Source: Plantago major
Lineage: Eukaryota > Streptophyta > Magnoliopsida > Lamiales > Plantaginaceae
NCBI GenBank assembly: GCA_026545765.1
Contig: CM048842.1
Coordinates: forward strand, 21,044,667-21,108,666
Direction of reading: 5' to 3'
Length of the DNA: 64,000 bases
Positions 44,966 through 56,256 of the stretch are shown here, piece by piece. The notes under the pieces are model-generated. The model did no database searches. It saw nothing but the letters and a program-made list of their open reading frames with translations, and was not told the DNA's origin. The stretch's first letter is position 1. Every line of letters starts with the position of its first letter. The position numbers were made by a program, and so were the translations under genes.

Positions 44966-45608
44966 ACAGTTTATGGTGTCTTAAAACCTCCAACACTTGA
45001 CTTAGGTGTTGACAATGCTCCTCCAAATTTTTACTGTATACTAATATGTCATCAAAAAACACTAGGACACTCTTCCTTAAGAGCACAACCAATATTTCAT
45101 TCATTAACTTCTGAAAGGTGGCAGGTGCATTTGTTAACCCAAATGGCATGACATTAAACTCATAATGTCCATGGTGGGTAACAAATGCAGTCTTGGCTTT
45201 GGCAGTCTCTTTGAGCCTGATTTGGAAATACCCTTGCCTCAAATCAGTCTTGTAAAACACCTCAGCTCCATTTAATTCAGCTAACAAGTCTTCAATCACA
45301 GGTATAGGAAACTTATCCTTAACAGTAATTTCATTCAACTTTCTGTAGTCTACACACATCCTCCAAGTACTATATTTTTTCTTCACAAGTAGAACTGGGG
45401 ATGAAAAAGGGCTAGAGCTTGTATGGATTAAGCCTTGATCCAGTAGATCCCTTATTATGTTCTCAACTTCATTTTTTAAAGCATGTGACACCCTGTAAGG
45501 CCTTTGTTGTATTGGTGCCACACCTTCTTTTAATTCAATGCCATGTTCAATGTATCTCTTAGGAGGTAAGCATTTAGTTTCAGCAAATACATCTTTATAA
45601 GTAAGCAA
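44781..45608 (-). pseudogene. Reverse transcriptase of the chromovirus
   Basis: The minus-strand frame holds the RT motifs in order: VLLVKKKYSTWRMCVDYRKL, VFYKTDLRQGYFQIRL, EFNVMPFGLTNAPATFQKLM, and VLVFFDDILVYSKN, with the catalytic FFDD intact. Then CSFAIGQVEYLGYVIS and LRAFLGFTGYY. It ends in a stop just after FLGFTGYYVFT, where a frameshift separates it from RNase H. The region upstream overlaps the protease frame by a few codons in another frame. Confidence 0.9.
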
Positions 45609-46500
45609 GAATTTCTCTAATACATGGGGGAATTGATTCAGTTACCTGTGCTGCCTGTGCTTGGAATAGATGAGCTACTATTCCATGAGTACATCTCCTT
45701 AGATAGTTTCTGATACCCTTCCCACTCATCATCTGTAGTTGAGCTGCATTTTCCTCCCCCTGTATAGTTATTCTCTTGCCTTGCTTATTTACCACCAAGA
45801 AATTCTTCTTTAAGTGGAAGGTGATAGGATCATGCTGCCACATCCAATCATGACCTAAGATAATGTCACAGCCCCCTAATGGTATCAGCCTCAGCTCAGC
45901 CTCAAGTGCGGCACTCTGGGTTAACCACTTGAATCTTTTACACCTGCTCCTGCTAATGATTCTACCTCCATTTGCTACAGTTATCACCCATGGTGGGGTG
46001 CTTTCCACCTCACATTGAATGTCCCTGGCAGCTGCTACATCTATGTAGCTGTGGGAGCTGCCACTATCTATCGAAATAGATAGTGACTTCTTTTTGAATA
46101 CTCCAGTATTCTTCATTGAATGTTTGGTTCTTTGCCCATGCAGTGCATTCAAGGTGATTTCCCCATCAGTATGTTCCAGATTATCCAATGCCTCTTCATT
46201 TTCCAGGTAATCCCCTTCTTCCTCTTCTTCAGCCAGCACTATTCGGAACAGTTTTGAACACTTGTGGCCAAAAGTGTACTTCTCATTGCAGTTAAAACAT
46301 AGGCCCTTCTCCCTCCTTGCATCATACTCTGCCTTAGGTAGCTTCTTATAGGGCATACTCCCTTCCCTAGGCTTGCCTCCATTCCTGCCTGGATGCACCT
46401 GTGGGTTAGTGGTGTAACTCCTATTGTTGTTAATAGGAATGTTATTTCCCTTCGTAGGCATTCTTCCCTTTTTACCCCAAACATCCAATGTGCTCTCCAT
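45595..46500 (-). pseudogene. Zinc knuckle and protease of the chromovirus
   Basis: The frame holds GLCFNCNEKYTFGHKC, a CCHC knuckle with spacing C-x2-C-x6-H-x-C rather than x4/x4, so altered. Then comes the aspartic protease SISIDSGSSHSYIDVAAARD with catalytic DSGSS, and the flap-region GGCDIILGHDWMWQHDPITF. It ends in a stop at 45595 (ILAYL), and the RT frame starts slightly upstream. Confidence 0.85.
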
Positions 46501-47321
46501 TAACTTAGCCTGGTTGCTACCATGAGATGCCTGGGTTTGAACATCTGAACTGGGACCCTAATCTCCTCTTTCAATCCTTTTAAAAAACAAGATATGTAGA
46601 ATTCATCATTTATGCCGGGGTGTTTGCTCCTTACCATAGTCTTCATTTCTTCAAACTGTTCTACATAACTAGTAACATCTCCCCTTTGAACTAGTTGAGT
46701 GAAATCCTTTACTATGACATTCTGACCAGGTACAAGAAATTTCTCCAACAACATGTTGCAGAACAACTCCCAAGGTATGTTGGGCCTGCCTTCTACATAC
46801 TCACAGTACCACAGATCAGCAACCCCTATCAGGTAATAAGAAGCATGTGGTACCTTATATTGATCTTCAATTTGATGTACCTGAAAGTATTTGTTAGCTT
46901 TGCGAATCCAGGATCTGGGATTTTCTCCTGGGAATTCGGAAAATTCTAGCCTGTAAGTGGGCATTGGTGGTGGGTTGGGTGCTAGAACCAATGTATGTTG
47001 AGTTAGGTTTTAGTTATGGTTCTGGGTTTGGGAAAGGTTTGATGTCTGGGTGTTTCTTAGGTGAGGAGCTGTATACGTGTCAGATCTGCTGCCTGACCCT
47101 TTTACTTCATCAGCTAATCCTTTCTCCTTTTCCCTTGCTAATGCAGCTTGTTGAAGGGAGATCATCTGCTCCATTTGTTTCATCATGCCAGCCAGATTCA
47201 CATCAACCTCAGATACCTTCTGTGCCATCTGTGCCATTTCAGATTGGATCCCCTCAATCTCAGCGTTATGCTTCTTCTGCGTCTCAAATAAATCCTTCAT
47301 GCGAGTGTCAGCCATGGTCAC
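46500..47321 (-). pseudogene. gag of the chromovirus
   Basis: The first part 47321-47010 (MTMADTRMKDLFETQKKHNA, with a heptad-rich EMAQMAQKVSEVDVNLAGMM) ends in TAA; the same frame goes on to 46991-46500 with the gag core YRLEFSEFPGENPRSWIRKA, VADLWYCEYVEG and FLVPGQNVIVKDFTQLVQRG. A frameshift at about 46520 separates it from the knuckle. The matrix/capsid-like order is normal for chromoviruses. Confidence 0.85.
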
Positions 47322-47340
47322 AACCTCGAATCTGCAAACC

Positions 47341-47357
47341 TGGCTTTGAATACCAAT
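47341..47357 (-). other. Degenerate primer-binding site of the chromovirus
   Basis: Right after the 5' LTR end the minus strand reads ATTGGTATTCAAAGCCA, which resembles the tRNA-iMet site TGGTATCAGAGC with one extra base and a change. I infer a decayed Met-type PBS. Confidence 0.5.
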
Positions 47358-47861
47358 TGGTGTGACCTGATTTGTCTATAATATGTAAAAAATAGCAATA
47401 GAACTAGAACAGTACGATTGTATTAATAATAATGATAGATTCGAATACAACCGAACTACAGAATCTCAATAACCAAATCCTCCACCAGAAAAATAGCAGT
47501 CACCGGAATCACCTGAATAGTACAAAAGATATTAGTACGGAGGAAGGAATATTATTTGATGATTTGAGTGGCAGACTTGAGAGGAATTACCTCACAAATC
47601 TCTCATGTGTCATCCAATGCATTTGGCTCTATTTGTGGAAATGCTAGCCATGTAAATGAGGTAGCCTGTTCAGCAGGTTAGGTGACCAGTTCCCCAGGTT
47701 ATAACAGAAAAGTTACTAGCTCAACAACCAATTAACTAATAACCGTAGTAATAAACGAAAATTCCGTAATAAACGAAAATGCAGTAAAACTATGCCCAAG
47801 CGACTTAGAAAGTCCATTCACGAATTGCTCTCAGAGTGCCATAATGCGTTCAGACACAACA
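47358..47861 (-). repeat. 5' LTR of the chromovirus
   Basis: 504 bp, like its partner. On + it begins TGGTGTGACCTG (the partner has TGTTGTGACC) and ends ACACAACA. It is followed by the target duplicate CGATG (47862-47866). Confidence 0.93.
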
Positions 47862-47866
47862 CGATG

Positions 47867-48506
47867 ATGAGTGCGTCATTGCTCCGGTGGTGGAGAACCA
47901 CGTGGTTCAGGTAAGTAAGGGTGATGAGAGCACTGATGCTCTACCAGTCATTTTGAAGGGTGACAAGAGTTTGAGTGACGCCAAGAGATTTAACATTAGG
48001 TATTGGACAGTTTGAGGGAGTAATTGGTACAGTTGACACTGGTGCCAGCTGGAATGTTATGAATTTTAATACCTATGAGGAGCTTAGATTGAAGGGCATG
48101 GTGCCTATGAAAGCTAGGATGCTACTGGCAGATGGGTCTTGGAGTAGGTCTATGGGTATCGTCAAGAATGTCACCGTGAGATTAGATGGAGTGCATGTCA
48201 TCCTGGATTTTGTGATTATTGTTTATGTCAGGAAAGAAGGGGGGAGAACTAGGAAGAGACGTGCTACTTCTAGGACGACCGTTCATTAACACTACCCGCA
48301 TGGTGGTGGAATTGCACTCTCGTGCCTGCACTTTTGAGGTACAAGGCAAGCAACGCAAGTTGCAAGCCTCTTTTGATCCTAAACTGTCTTTTTCGCAGGG
48401 TTTGGCGAACATACATGTGGGAGCATACACTGGCCCCCTATATGTTTATTCTCACTTGCAGGGGCGCAAAGGAGTGAAGAGGGTGAACTTCCAGAGTACC
48501 CGTTAA
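47867..48506 (+). pseudogene. Athila-like gag end and aspartic protease fragment
   Basis: The gag-linker frame runs from 47867 to TGA at about 48016. In another frame from 47975 comes LTLGIGQFEGVIGTVDTGAS with the protease motif DTGAS, then NTYEELRLKG and ARMLLADGSW. A second frame shift near 48240 leads to LGRDVLLLGRPFINTTRMVV (the protease C-terminal GRP...T motif) up to 48506. RT, RNase H and integrase are missing; 48507 onwards is non-coding 3' sequence of the same type of element. A deleted remnant. Confidence 0.75.
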
Positions 48507-49856
48507 CCAATACGGAAGAGTCTTGTACATGACCATAAAGGTACAACACAGGCAAGTATCATTCTATCTCATTTTCTTTTCTTCTACAACTCTTAGCTTG
48601 AGGACATGCTTGAGTTTCGGTTTGGGGAGAAAAATTGTGTTATTTGATCCATGCTTGTGAATTTTTGTTTAGCTGTTTTGTGACTATGTGGGGTGGTATG
48701 TTAGCCACTTTCTGTGTTGTGTTTTCTGTTTTTCTTGTCTATTCTAGTTGTGTGTCTGAGTTTAATCTCTAAGTCGAACTTCCATTGCTTATGTTAAACC
48801 TGATTTATGCTTATGTTTTGAATTCTTGTTAACAAGTAGTGGGGAGTAGGCTAGAAGTTATGCAAGTTCGTTTCTTTTGTAAATAAGAAGTCTGGTTAGC
48901 TCTGTGATCCAAAGGCCTGTGAGAAGCCTATTAGCCAATGAAAAAATCTTGTACCGGCAATTGTCTGTGTGATTTACTAGGTTGAGCAATTCTTTTATTA
49001 ATGTTATTGAGCCAATTCATACTTACGTGTACTCTTAGTAGTTGAGTATGACGAACGACATGTTTCCCATTCCTTGTTCTTCTCCTAAACCCGTACCAAG
49101 GAACAGGTTTGGGGAGGAGAGTTCTTTCTTTGCGACTGCTCTTTTACTGGAGCCATTTTGTATTTGATTTGCGACTTTGTCTGCTATTCTAAAAAAATAT
49201 ATTATATAAGTCTCGGGGTGGATCTATGGTCCTAATTGATCACTGTTAGTCGTGTTAGGCATGTTTCAAATACTACCACATACCGGCAAGGCTGAAAAGC
49301 TACATGTTTGTGAGGTTGATGACACGTATACCAAACTGACACGCACAAAAGTGCAGACTATCGGTAAAATAGACACCTACAAAAATTGAGACAAAAAGAG
49401 CCCCATGAGGCCAAACAATAAGCACACAGGACATTTATAATGATCATAAAAAATAGTGTATAAAATTAAAAAAATATATATATAAATAAATCACAAAAGG
49501 AGCAGCATTCAGTGTTTCTTCTCATTTATTTATCTAGAGTTGCGCGTTGAAGTCCCTTTTGACTTGACGAATTGAGTACATTAACATAAGAGATTTGTGG
49601 CACCTTGTGACGAAAGTCACCACCTAGATTTAATTTTAAGCGCTTAACCTTGCTGGACACTTCCAGAAGAGAGAGAGTCACCTATTCATCACTTGTGAGG
49701 GAACACCGAGCTACACTTAAGTCTTATTTACCCTGGAAACGAACTTGTGTAGTTTTTACTTACTTTTCTACCAACGTTAGCGGAAGTTCAAAATCTTTGC
49801 ATTCCTTTATTTTACTGCTTGCAATGGTGGATAGGTAGCTTGGTTTTTAAACTCTT
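48507..49856 (+). other. 3' non-coding region of an Athila-like element
   Basis: No gene. 48600-48632 has the Athila-type GAGGACATGCTTGAG...CGGTTTGGGGAG, a purine-rich signature also found (inverted) at 58750-58790 beside LTR Y. 48850-49130 matches the inverted 39920-40200 and 59690-59900 (GTATGACGAACGACATG, GGAACAGGTTTGGGGAGGAG). 49640-49660 has CTGGACACTTCCAGA, seen inverted at 59040-59055. These blocks show that the family's long 3' untranslated part is conserved. Confidence 0.6.
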
Positions 49857-51025
49857 TTGTGTAGCTTGGCGAAAACGGAAGTGGATTCGGAGTTCCGACG
49901 AAGGTTTTAGAGTCAATTAAGCAAGACTACGAAAAAGTGAAACTTACAGAGTAGTCTAGCCATTTTGGCCATAACTCTCTCATACGATGTCCGATTGACC
50001 TCATTTCGGTGGCCACGCTTAGATAATTCAAAGAGGTACAACTTTCGTGAGGAAGCATGGCCAAATTCTGCCAGAACAGGCTTCTAGAGAGGCTTTAGTG
50101 ACACAGGAATCTCAGACGCATCTCCACAGCTCGCAATTCTCCTGACGCATCCGAGCATGATAAATAAGTATTTGGCCGATTTTAGTCGATTTTAAACAGA
50201 TCTTTTTCATTCTTCTGTTCGTTTTTCACTCTCCAAGCACACAAGAACCCTAATACACTGTATTTGGCTTGGATTAACATCAATTTGGTTTTGTAATTCC
50301 ATACATTGACATCGAATTCGGATTCGAAGGTTAGATTATCAATCAATTCCTCTATTCTATTGCAAATTATCTCTTTTGTGAATGAATTCTTACTTGTATG
50401 AATCTATCTTATTCTTCCATGCTTAATTCGTTTGTGACAATGAATGTGTATGTTATTGCTTCGATTATGCGCAGCTAATCGCATAGTGAATACGGTAGCG
50501 ATGTAGGATTAATCATGCTAGGGTTTTATACATAGAATCGTTCATACGTGTTAAGCTAAATCAAGATCTTCGTAAAACCCTTAATTCAGTACGCTTTTGT
50601 TTCAAACCTTGAAATCCTTTTGGGTTACGAATCAATCGTTTGACAATTGATTGATTTCACTACTTCTGGATTTTCAAATGATGTTTTGGTTAAACTGAAT
50701 TAGACCTTTTCTGGACAAATAACTGTGACAAACGTATGAACGATAGTTTTTACTCTGTATTCGATTTCTCTGAATTGCTACCGTGTTCATTATTTCTTTT
50801 TTTTTTTTTTTATCAAACTTTCTTCGTATTTATTAAGTTTTACCAACTTGATTCTTCAAACAAAAAAAATTCAATTGTTTCTCTATAAACCTTTACGTTT
50901 GAACATTTTAACTGCTAAGTTGCCTAGTTAACTCCTTGAAAATGATCTCGTAGTTAAGGCTTGTTTACTCAACATTGCTTTAGTTACTTTTTCACATTTT
51001 AAAGAGTACAAATTTGAGCACATCA
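49857..51025 (+). repeat. Athila-like LTR (+)
   Basis: The end is clear: AAATTTGAGCACATCA at 51010-51025, the mirror image of the TGATGCGCTCAAAATT terminus of LTRs X, Y and Z. The start, TGTGTAGCTTGGCGAAAACG at 49857, is inferred from a usual length of about 1.2 kb. Inside are the typical GTCCGATTGACCTCATTTCG block and a GCTAATCGCATAGTG block. Confidence 0.55.
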
Positions 51026-51163
51026 ACTACATTAGTGTTTGTAGTAGAATAACATTTGTATATATGCAACTAATTGTTTCTAATTTGTTTCAGCAAGCAA
51101 CGGTTCCAGCATTTGTATCATTCACATGAATTCCCTATACCTATCAGAAGTGTAACAACAACA
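51026..51163. other. Short spacer without features
   Basis: 138 bases between two LTRs, with no ORF or recognisable repeat. Confidence 0.4.
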
Positions 51164-51873
51164 TGTTGAGGGTAGAATCTTCAACACCTACTAAGTTGTT
51201 ACTAAGTCGTCGTCCTAACCCATACAACTCGCTCTAGTCCGCTTGCTGAGGTCCTGAGGTTGTCACGATAATTTCATAATAAGGACCTCCACAAAGACTA
51301 TTTAGGGGGGCGGGTGGGGGGGGGGGGTTTAGAACGATAGATATAAAGACTTTACTTGAGAGAGATTAATTGTCTACTCTGTTAAAGTGTGATTATGGGG
51401 AATAATGATTTACTGTATCATGGGAACCTGTGCCATATTTATAAGTTTGTCTCTTAAAGTGGAGGGACTCACGAGGTTGTGCAAAGTCTACGCCTCTCAA
51501 TGAGCAACCAATGAATTATTGGGCCCAAGGCCCATTAGGTTAGCCTTGATCCACTTGCTATTTTGGGCCTTTGGGGGCATAATTGGTATTCCGACATTAT
51601 GATCGGACCTTCAGATAAGTGTATTGTCCGGATCGGATAATGCCATTGCTTAGTATCGTACACTTGGTCCCGGGTGGCAAAATGTTCGACCCGTAGGTCG
51701 TCCGATCCTAAGTTCATAGCTTCTCCTTTACTCGTGTGTACTTTGTGAGAGGTGGACGTGTGGTGAGGTGGGTCGGATCAAGCCTGTTCGAACCACTTCT
51801 GCTTTGAACCACGTTCCTTGGGCTCAAGTGTACGAAGCCCGGACCTAAAAATTAGCGGAGTCGGACCACTGGG
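51164..51873 (-). repeat. Diverged Tat-type gypsy LTR (-), partial
   Basis: It starts (on +) TGTTGAGGGTAGAATC and shows the same order of blocks as 10953-12033: a G homopolymer (about 51305-51328, GGGGGGCGGGTGGGG...), GACTTTACTTGAGAGAGATT, GGGCCCAAGGCCCATTA, and CGGA-rich parts. It is cut at 51873 by an Athila-like LTR, so the far end is missing. Confidence 0.7.
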
Positions 51874-53145
51874 TGATGAGTCTGTTTTACACCATCTCAT
51901 TTGGTCTTTTTTACCATCTTATTGTCGTATTCAAGTATAGTTTTTATTAGTTTTCCTAGAGTAATTTTACTTGTTTTATTATTTGTGTGTTTTGTTGGTA
52001 TTTGGCTAAAACGCATTAATTGGAGGCAAAAGGATGCATTTTATATGCATTTACAGGAGTATGGAGTTCCAATGCCTCAAACGAATGCTAGAAGCGGAGC
52101 GGAAAGGCAAAAAATACCAGATTTGGAGTCAAAGTGCGGAACCGGGTGTTTTAAGATGCTTGGCGCACGCCAAGCAAACATGGCCATGCGATGATTTGGC
52201 ATACACTATGCGTCTATTTGGCGTACGCCAAATCTCCTTCCCCGTCTGGTTTCAATTAGATAGCCTTTGAACTCAATTTTAATTCATTATCTTCTTTTCA
52301 ACTTTGCTCTCAACCTAGAACTTTTCCAAGGAAATTATCATCCTATTACTGGAGGTAATTGAACCGATTTATCATGTAATTGACGATTATCTATTGATTG
52401 GGAGCATATATTCCTACTTTTTTACCAATTGGATTCAAGTTTCTTCAATTCTCCCTAGGGTTTGTGACACGATTGGGTAAAATTCTATCAACTCTTGATT
52501 CTTGGTATTTTGTATTGATTGTGTTTAATTTGTGTTCGTATATGATATTGATTATGTCTTCGCATATCATGAGTAGCTAAACACCCTATTATGGGGTGGT
52601 GATGGATACAATGCGTGCTAGTTAGGTTTATGCAATTAAATAGCATTAAGCTGGGATTTACTTTGTGCCTTTTTGATTAAATGCGTATGTAGTTATCTGT
52701 AATGTATTTTACCCACAAGATCATCAAAGGATTATGCAACGATTTACCACCAAAACGTCTAGAGATTGCAAATCCATAGGTTCGTAGCAAACAAAATAAC
52801 TACATTAGCTTATTAATTGTAGCTTGGTCAAATTGACGACTTTGCAAATGCTACATGTTTTGTAGAACAAACTCGGTTAGCTCATTGTCATAGAGCCATC
52901 GTACCTTATCTGATATAAGGTGTCTTCCTAGAGAGACTAGAGTAGTGTAATAATTGTTTGGACGTGTCCCAGTGATAACTAGAGTACATTGCCATCATTA
53001 TTGTTGCATGTATTCCTGCTAGCTAGCTTGTTATCTGTCATCACACCATAATTCCCTCTCATATCTTTAGCTCCACAACTAATCTGTTTTCTAGTTCGTT
53101 TGCATTAGGACAGATTATCATTCTGTTGCCGATGCAAACAAACAT
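51874..53145 (+). repeat. Athila-like LTR (+), 3'-truncated
   Basis: Starts TGATGAGTCTGTTTTACACC, like the inner ends of LTRs Y and Z (TGATGAGTCAATATTTTAA on the minus strand). It contains two 18-bp palindromes (52158-52175, 52216-52233) and the GAGTAGCTAAACACCCTATT block at about 52571. 52880-53130 aligns inverted with 41700-41990. The end of the LTR is missing. Confidence 0.65.
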
Positions 53146-53709
53146 TTACCGCTTGTGGAAGAAGGGGTCGACGAACAAGTGTAGAGTGTGAAGAAAGCCA
53201 TTTTGTAGATGTATTAAATGTTTTTGAAAAGACATGTATTTTTATAGGTTGTAAATTTTTAATTTTTTTAATTATTTTGTGTATTGAAATTTATTAGTTG
53301 ATGAATAAAATTAAAGTTCATCAATGTCTGCTTGCTAAACATAGACAATTTCATGATAAACCTAGACAATTTGATGTAAAAATCAACATAACTGGATTTG
53401 GATGAACATTGATGAGCTGAGTAAGTTTTAAATTTTTTTTTTTGCGGGTCGACCCAGTTCGGCCGGATCAACGTGCAAAAAATCATATTGTCTAATTTTT
53501 AAGGTAAATTGTCTATATTTATATGTTATAGAGTATTTTCGGGATTCTTCAATATGTAGGGCTCTATCGCAATACAATTGACACTCTTGTTGTTTTTGTA
53601 CATTCCCGAAATTTTAGATTTCGTTTATTAAGCTATAGATGAAAGTGCTCAATTAAAAATTACGAATTGAAACCAAATTGAAGTAAATTAATACTTCTTG
53701 AGCAAGCAG
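53146..53709. other. AT-rich stretch, nothing recognised
   Basis: About 560 bases with no ORF of interest, no repeat termini and no RNA gene that I can see. Confidence 0.4.
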
Positions 53710-54545
53710 TTAATTACAAAATGCAGTAAGTGCGTTCGTTTCTATGAGTAAATTGGACTTTGTTAAAGTCTCCGGTGACCATCCACGGTGATTGATTTGC
53801 TTGGCGTGAGCTTCCAGTTTGTTAAAAAGCTTGGTCTTGAGTTTAATCAGCTTCGCAGAAATATGGGTATTGAGCGAGCTGTAGTTCAATCTCCGGGGTC
53901 CAATTTTCGCATGTATACCTTCGTTATCTATATTGATGAACTCAACATCAATATCCTCTGGGTGCCACATAATGAAATTTCCAGCACCAAGTTCATCATC
54001 AAGACTAAAGTAGCCAGCAAAGTTCAACTTGTTAGCAATTTCACATGCCTTCTCTTGCGAAACCCGGGTTTTCAATAGAAAAACAATATCGGGATTACAA
54101 TAACGTATGAGTGCTCGACAGGCATTTAAAAATCCAACACAACTAGCAACACCTTGGCAATTCCATGTAAGAACCGTCATTGGATCTGTATAGAGGTTAT
54201 GGGTGAATATGGGATCAAGATCAGGTTGTATCCCAGTAGAAGCCCATTGAAATATGTACGTCAATAGCGATGTCACCAAGGTCCTTTGCCTGGTTTCCTC
54301 TTGTGGACTCAGCGTGAAATTCTGGCAGAACAGTCGTTTCCCCACTTGTTCCTGGTCGATCATGGTCCGACTCCGAATAAGAATCTGCAAAAACAGTGGG
54401 TGGATCAAAATTACTGATGCCGATGTCCGGTGTGTAGATAACATCAGTGTCAGAGAGGGTCCATCCATTGTGTTGACCCAGGGTGTACAAAACATCTCGG
54501 CGTAGTTCAGCCGCTCGGCCTGGACCTCCTCCCGGTCCTCTTCGT
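53710..54545 (-). pseudogene. LINE fragment: end of ORF1-like region and AP-endonuclease domain of ORF2
   Basis: On the minus strand MTVLTWNCQGVASCVGFLNA at 54180 starts an exonuclease-endonuclease-phosphatase fold (WNCQG, then NPDIVFLLKTRVS where ETR is usual, GAGNFIMWHPEDIDVEF). The closing VTGDFN motif lies one frame over, near 53745, so there is a frameshift. RT is absent; the fragment ends at about 53710. Upstream (54545-54181) a Gly/Arg-rich then acidic reading (TLGQHNGWTLSDTD) may be the ORF1 C-terminus; it begins after TTTTATCAG, a splice-acceptor-like sequence. Confidence 0.7.
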
Positions 54546-54599
54546 CGTCCACCCTGATAAAAGGAATGCTAATTAACAAACGAAGCAGGAAGAATTAAT

Positions 54600-56256
54600 T
54601 TCCCCTTACCTTTTAACCTAACGACTCTCTAGACGAAAACAAATGTATATGTTTTTATGTTCTTATTATACATATATATGTATATAAAGCTGCCTGTAAT
54701 TGTGCTTACTGCCGACTTGAATTGTTGTTCCTCAACATCGAAGTTGTTCCACTAAAAATCGACTGGAAAAAGGCGGCTTTCGTCCTACAGAGAAGAACCA
54801 AAGAGATAGAGGAAAGAAAGAAAAAAATGAGATTGTTAGCCTGCATATTGTAGCTAGAGGAAAGAAAGGATTTAATGAGCATTGTTAGCCTGCATATTGT
54901 AGCGGCCAGATCTGGTTTATTTATTGTGGAACGAGGTGGCTAAGATTGACTAGAATCAAATATTATCTTCAATCCTAATTCTTCTAACTATATATCCGAA
55001 AATTGATGATACTCCAAATCTCCTATTAATATGGGATACAAAATAATCAAGACACGTTGACGAGTTTGAACGGTGTAAATAACAAACAGCTTCCTAGTCC
55101 AGTCGGTCATGTGTAGTACTAGTAGTACGGCTATATCCTCATGCTTTAGGAGTGACTGAAACCACCCTTAGAGAAAGACCTAAAGAAATTGACTTATATT
55201 AATTATATAATTGATCCCAAACCAAAAGTTAAGTACTACAACTACCCCAATCCAATCAAGAGCAATAAAGTGGATCTTTAAAATGGGTCAATCCGGATCA
55301 CTATTTATACTGATTTCTCATCAAGCTGAAATCATAAACGCACAGTAACCAAAAAACTGAAATCGACAATCCTCTTCCTTAAACAAACCCTCCGCCATGT
55401 TTCAGCTGAAAATCGAAGAAACTCACCCGAAATCGGCACCACAAAGGTATGAAACAACTATACTCGACCTAGTTTCTATTGAATCGAAGTTTTTTTTTCA
55501 TGATTTTCAGCTCGGAATATGTTTTCTAGATCAAAATCCATACAAATAGATTAAATCATACTCAATCTCGACCTTGTTTCTATGAAATTGATGATTTCTA
55601 ACTCGCAATCAGAACCTCACCGGAAACGTCATCACGAAGGTACAAAAGGCTAGATCTCGACATAATTTATGTGAAATCGGTGATTATTTCGCAACTGTAG
55701 TTGAAATTTCGAATCAAATCTGAAAATCGCATAATTTTTGTTTCAAGTGTTCTAGCTAATCTGTGTTATGTTTTGGCTTATTTCGGTAATGTTCTTGCTT
55801 ATATGTAGGATGTTCAACTAAACAGAGTACATAAAAATATGCTCGAAAATTGTTGTTTCTACTACGATTTGGTTGTTTATCCACCGATCTACTAAAAATA
55901 TGCTTGTATGTAAGTTTCAACAATGTTTTGATTCAAATATTTATTGATGAATGAATTTTTCACAATAGAAGTTGAAATTTGAAAACTGATATGAAAAATA
56001 TTGCGTAGAAAACTGTTTTAATGTTCTAGCTAATCTGTACAATGTTGTGGCTTATGTATGTAATGTTACCTGTGATATGGAGTATGTAATACGTGTAATG
56101 TTGCTAATAATATGTGTTATGTGTTGTCTACAATGTTCTATGTTATTTGTGTAATGTTCTTAACGTATCTCTATAATGTTTTCATCAATGTGCAGTGTGC
56201 AGTTTTAAATCAATGTGTTATGTGTTGTCTACAATGTTCTACGTTATTTGTGTAAT
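54600..56256. other. Gene-poor AT-rich stretch with a 44-bp duplicated block
   Basis: No supported gene. A short frame at 55397 (MFQLKIEETHPKSAPQ) is followed by GTATGA and could be a first exon, but I cannot find a following exon. 55720-56256 is full of TAATGTT/TGTAATG words. The block GTTATGTGTTGTCTACAATG with its continuation occurs at about 56115-56158 and 56216-56256. The copia LTR copy 4 is inserted at the end of the second block. Confidence 0.5.

Larger units (their letters stand above)
42255..47861 (-). mobile_element. Ty3/gypsy chromovirus (Reina/Tekay-like), 5.6 kb, full-length but mutated
   Basis: The two 504-bp LTRs (42255-42758, 47358-47861) differ at about 14 positions by eye (about 97% identity), so the insertion is fairly young. 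In minus order: PBS region, gag, zinc knuckle, protease, RT, RNase H, integrase, chromodomain-like C-terminus and polypurine tract (42759-42781). The TSD is CGATG. Defects are an in-frame stop in gag and frameshifts at about 46520, 45600 and 44800. The small size and short LTRs fit Reina-type chromoviruses. Confidence 0.93.

Noticed and set aside
55397..55448. Possible first exon of a host gene
   Set aside because: ATG in a fair context and a GTATGA donor, but no following exon or domain; too short to call.
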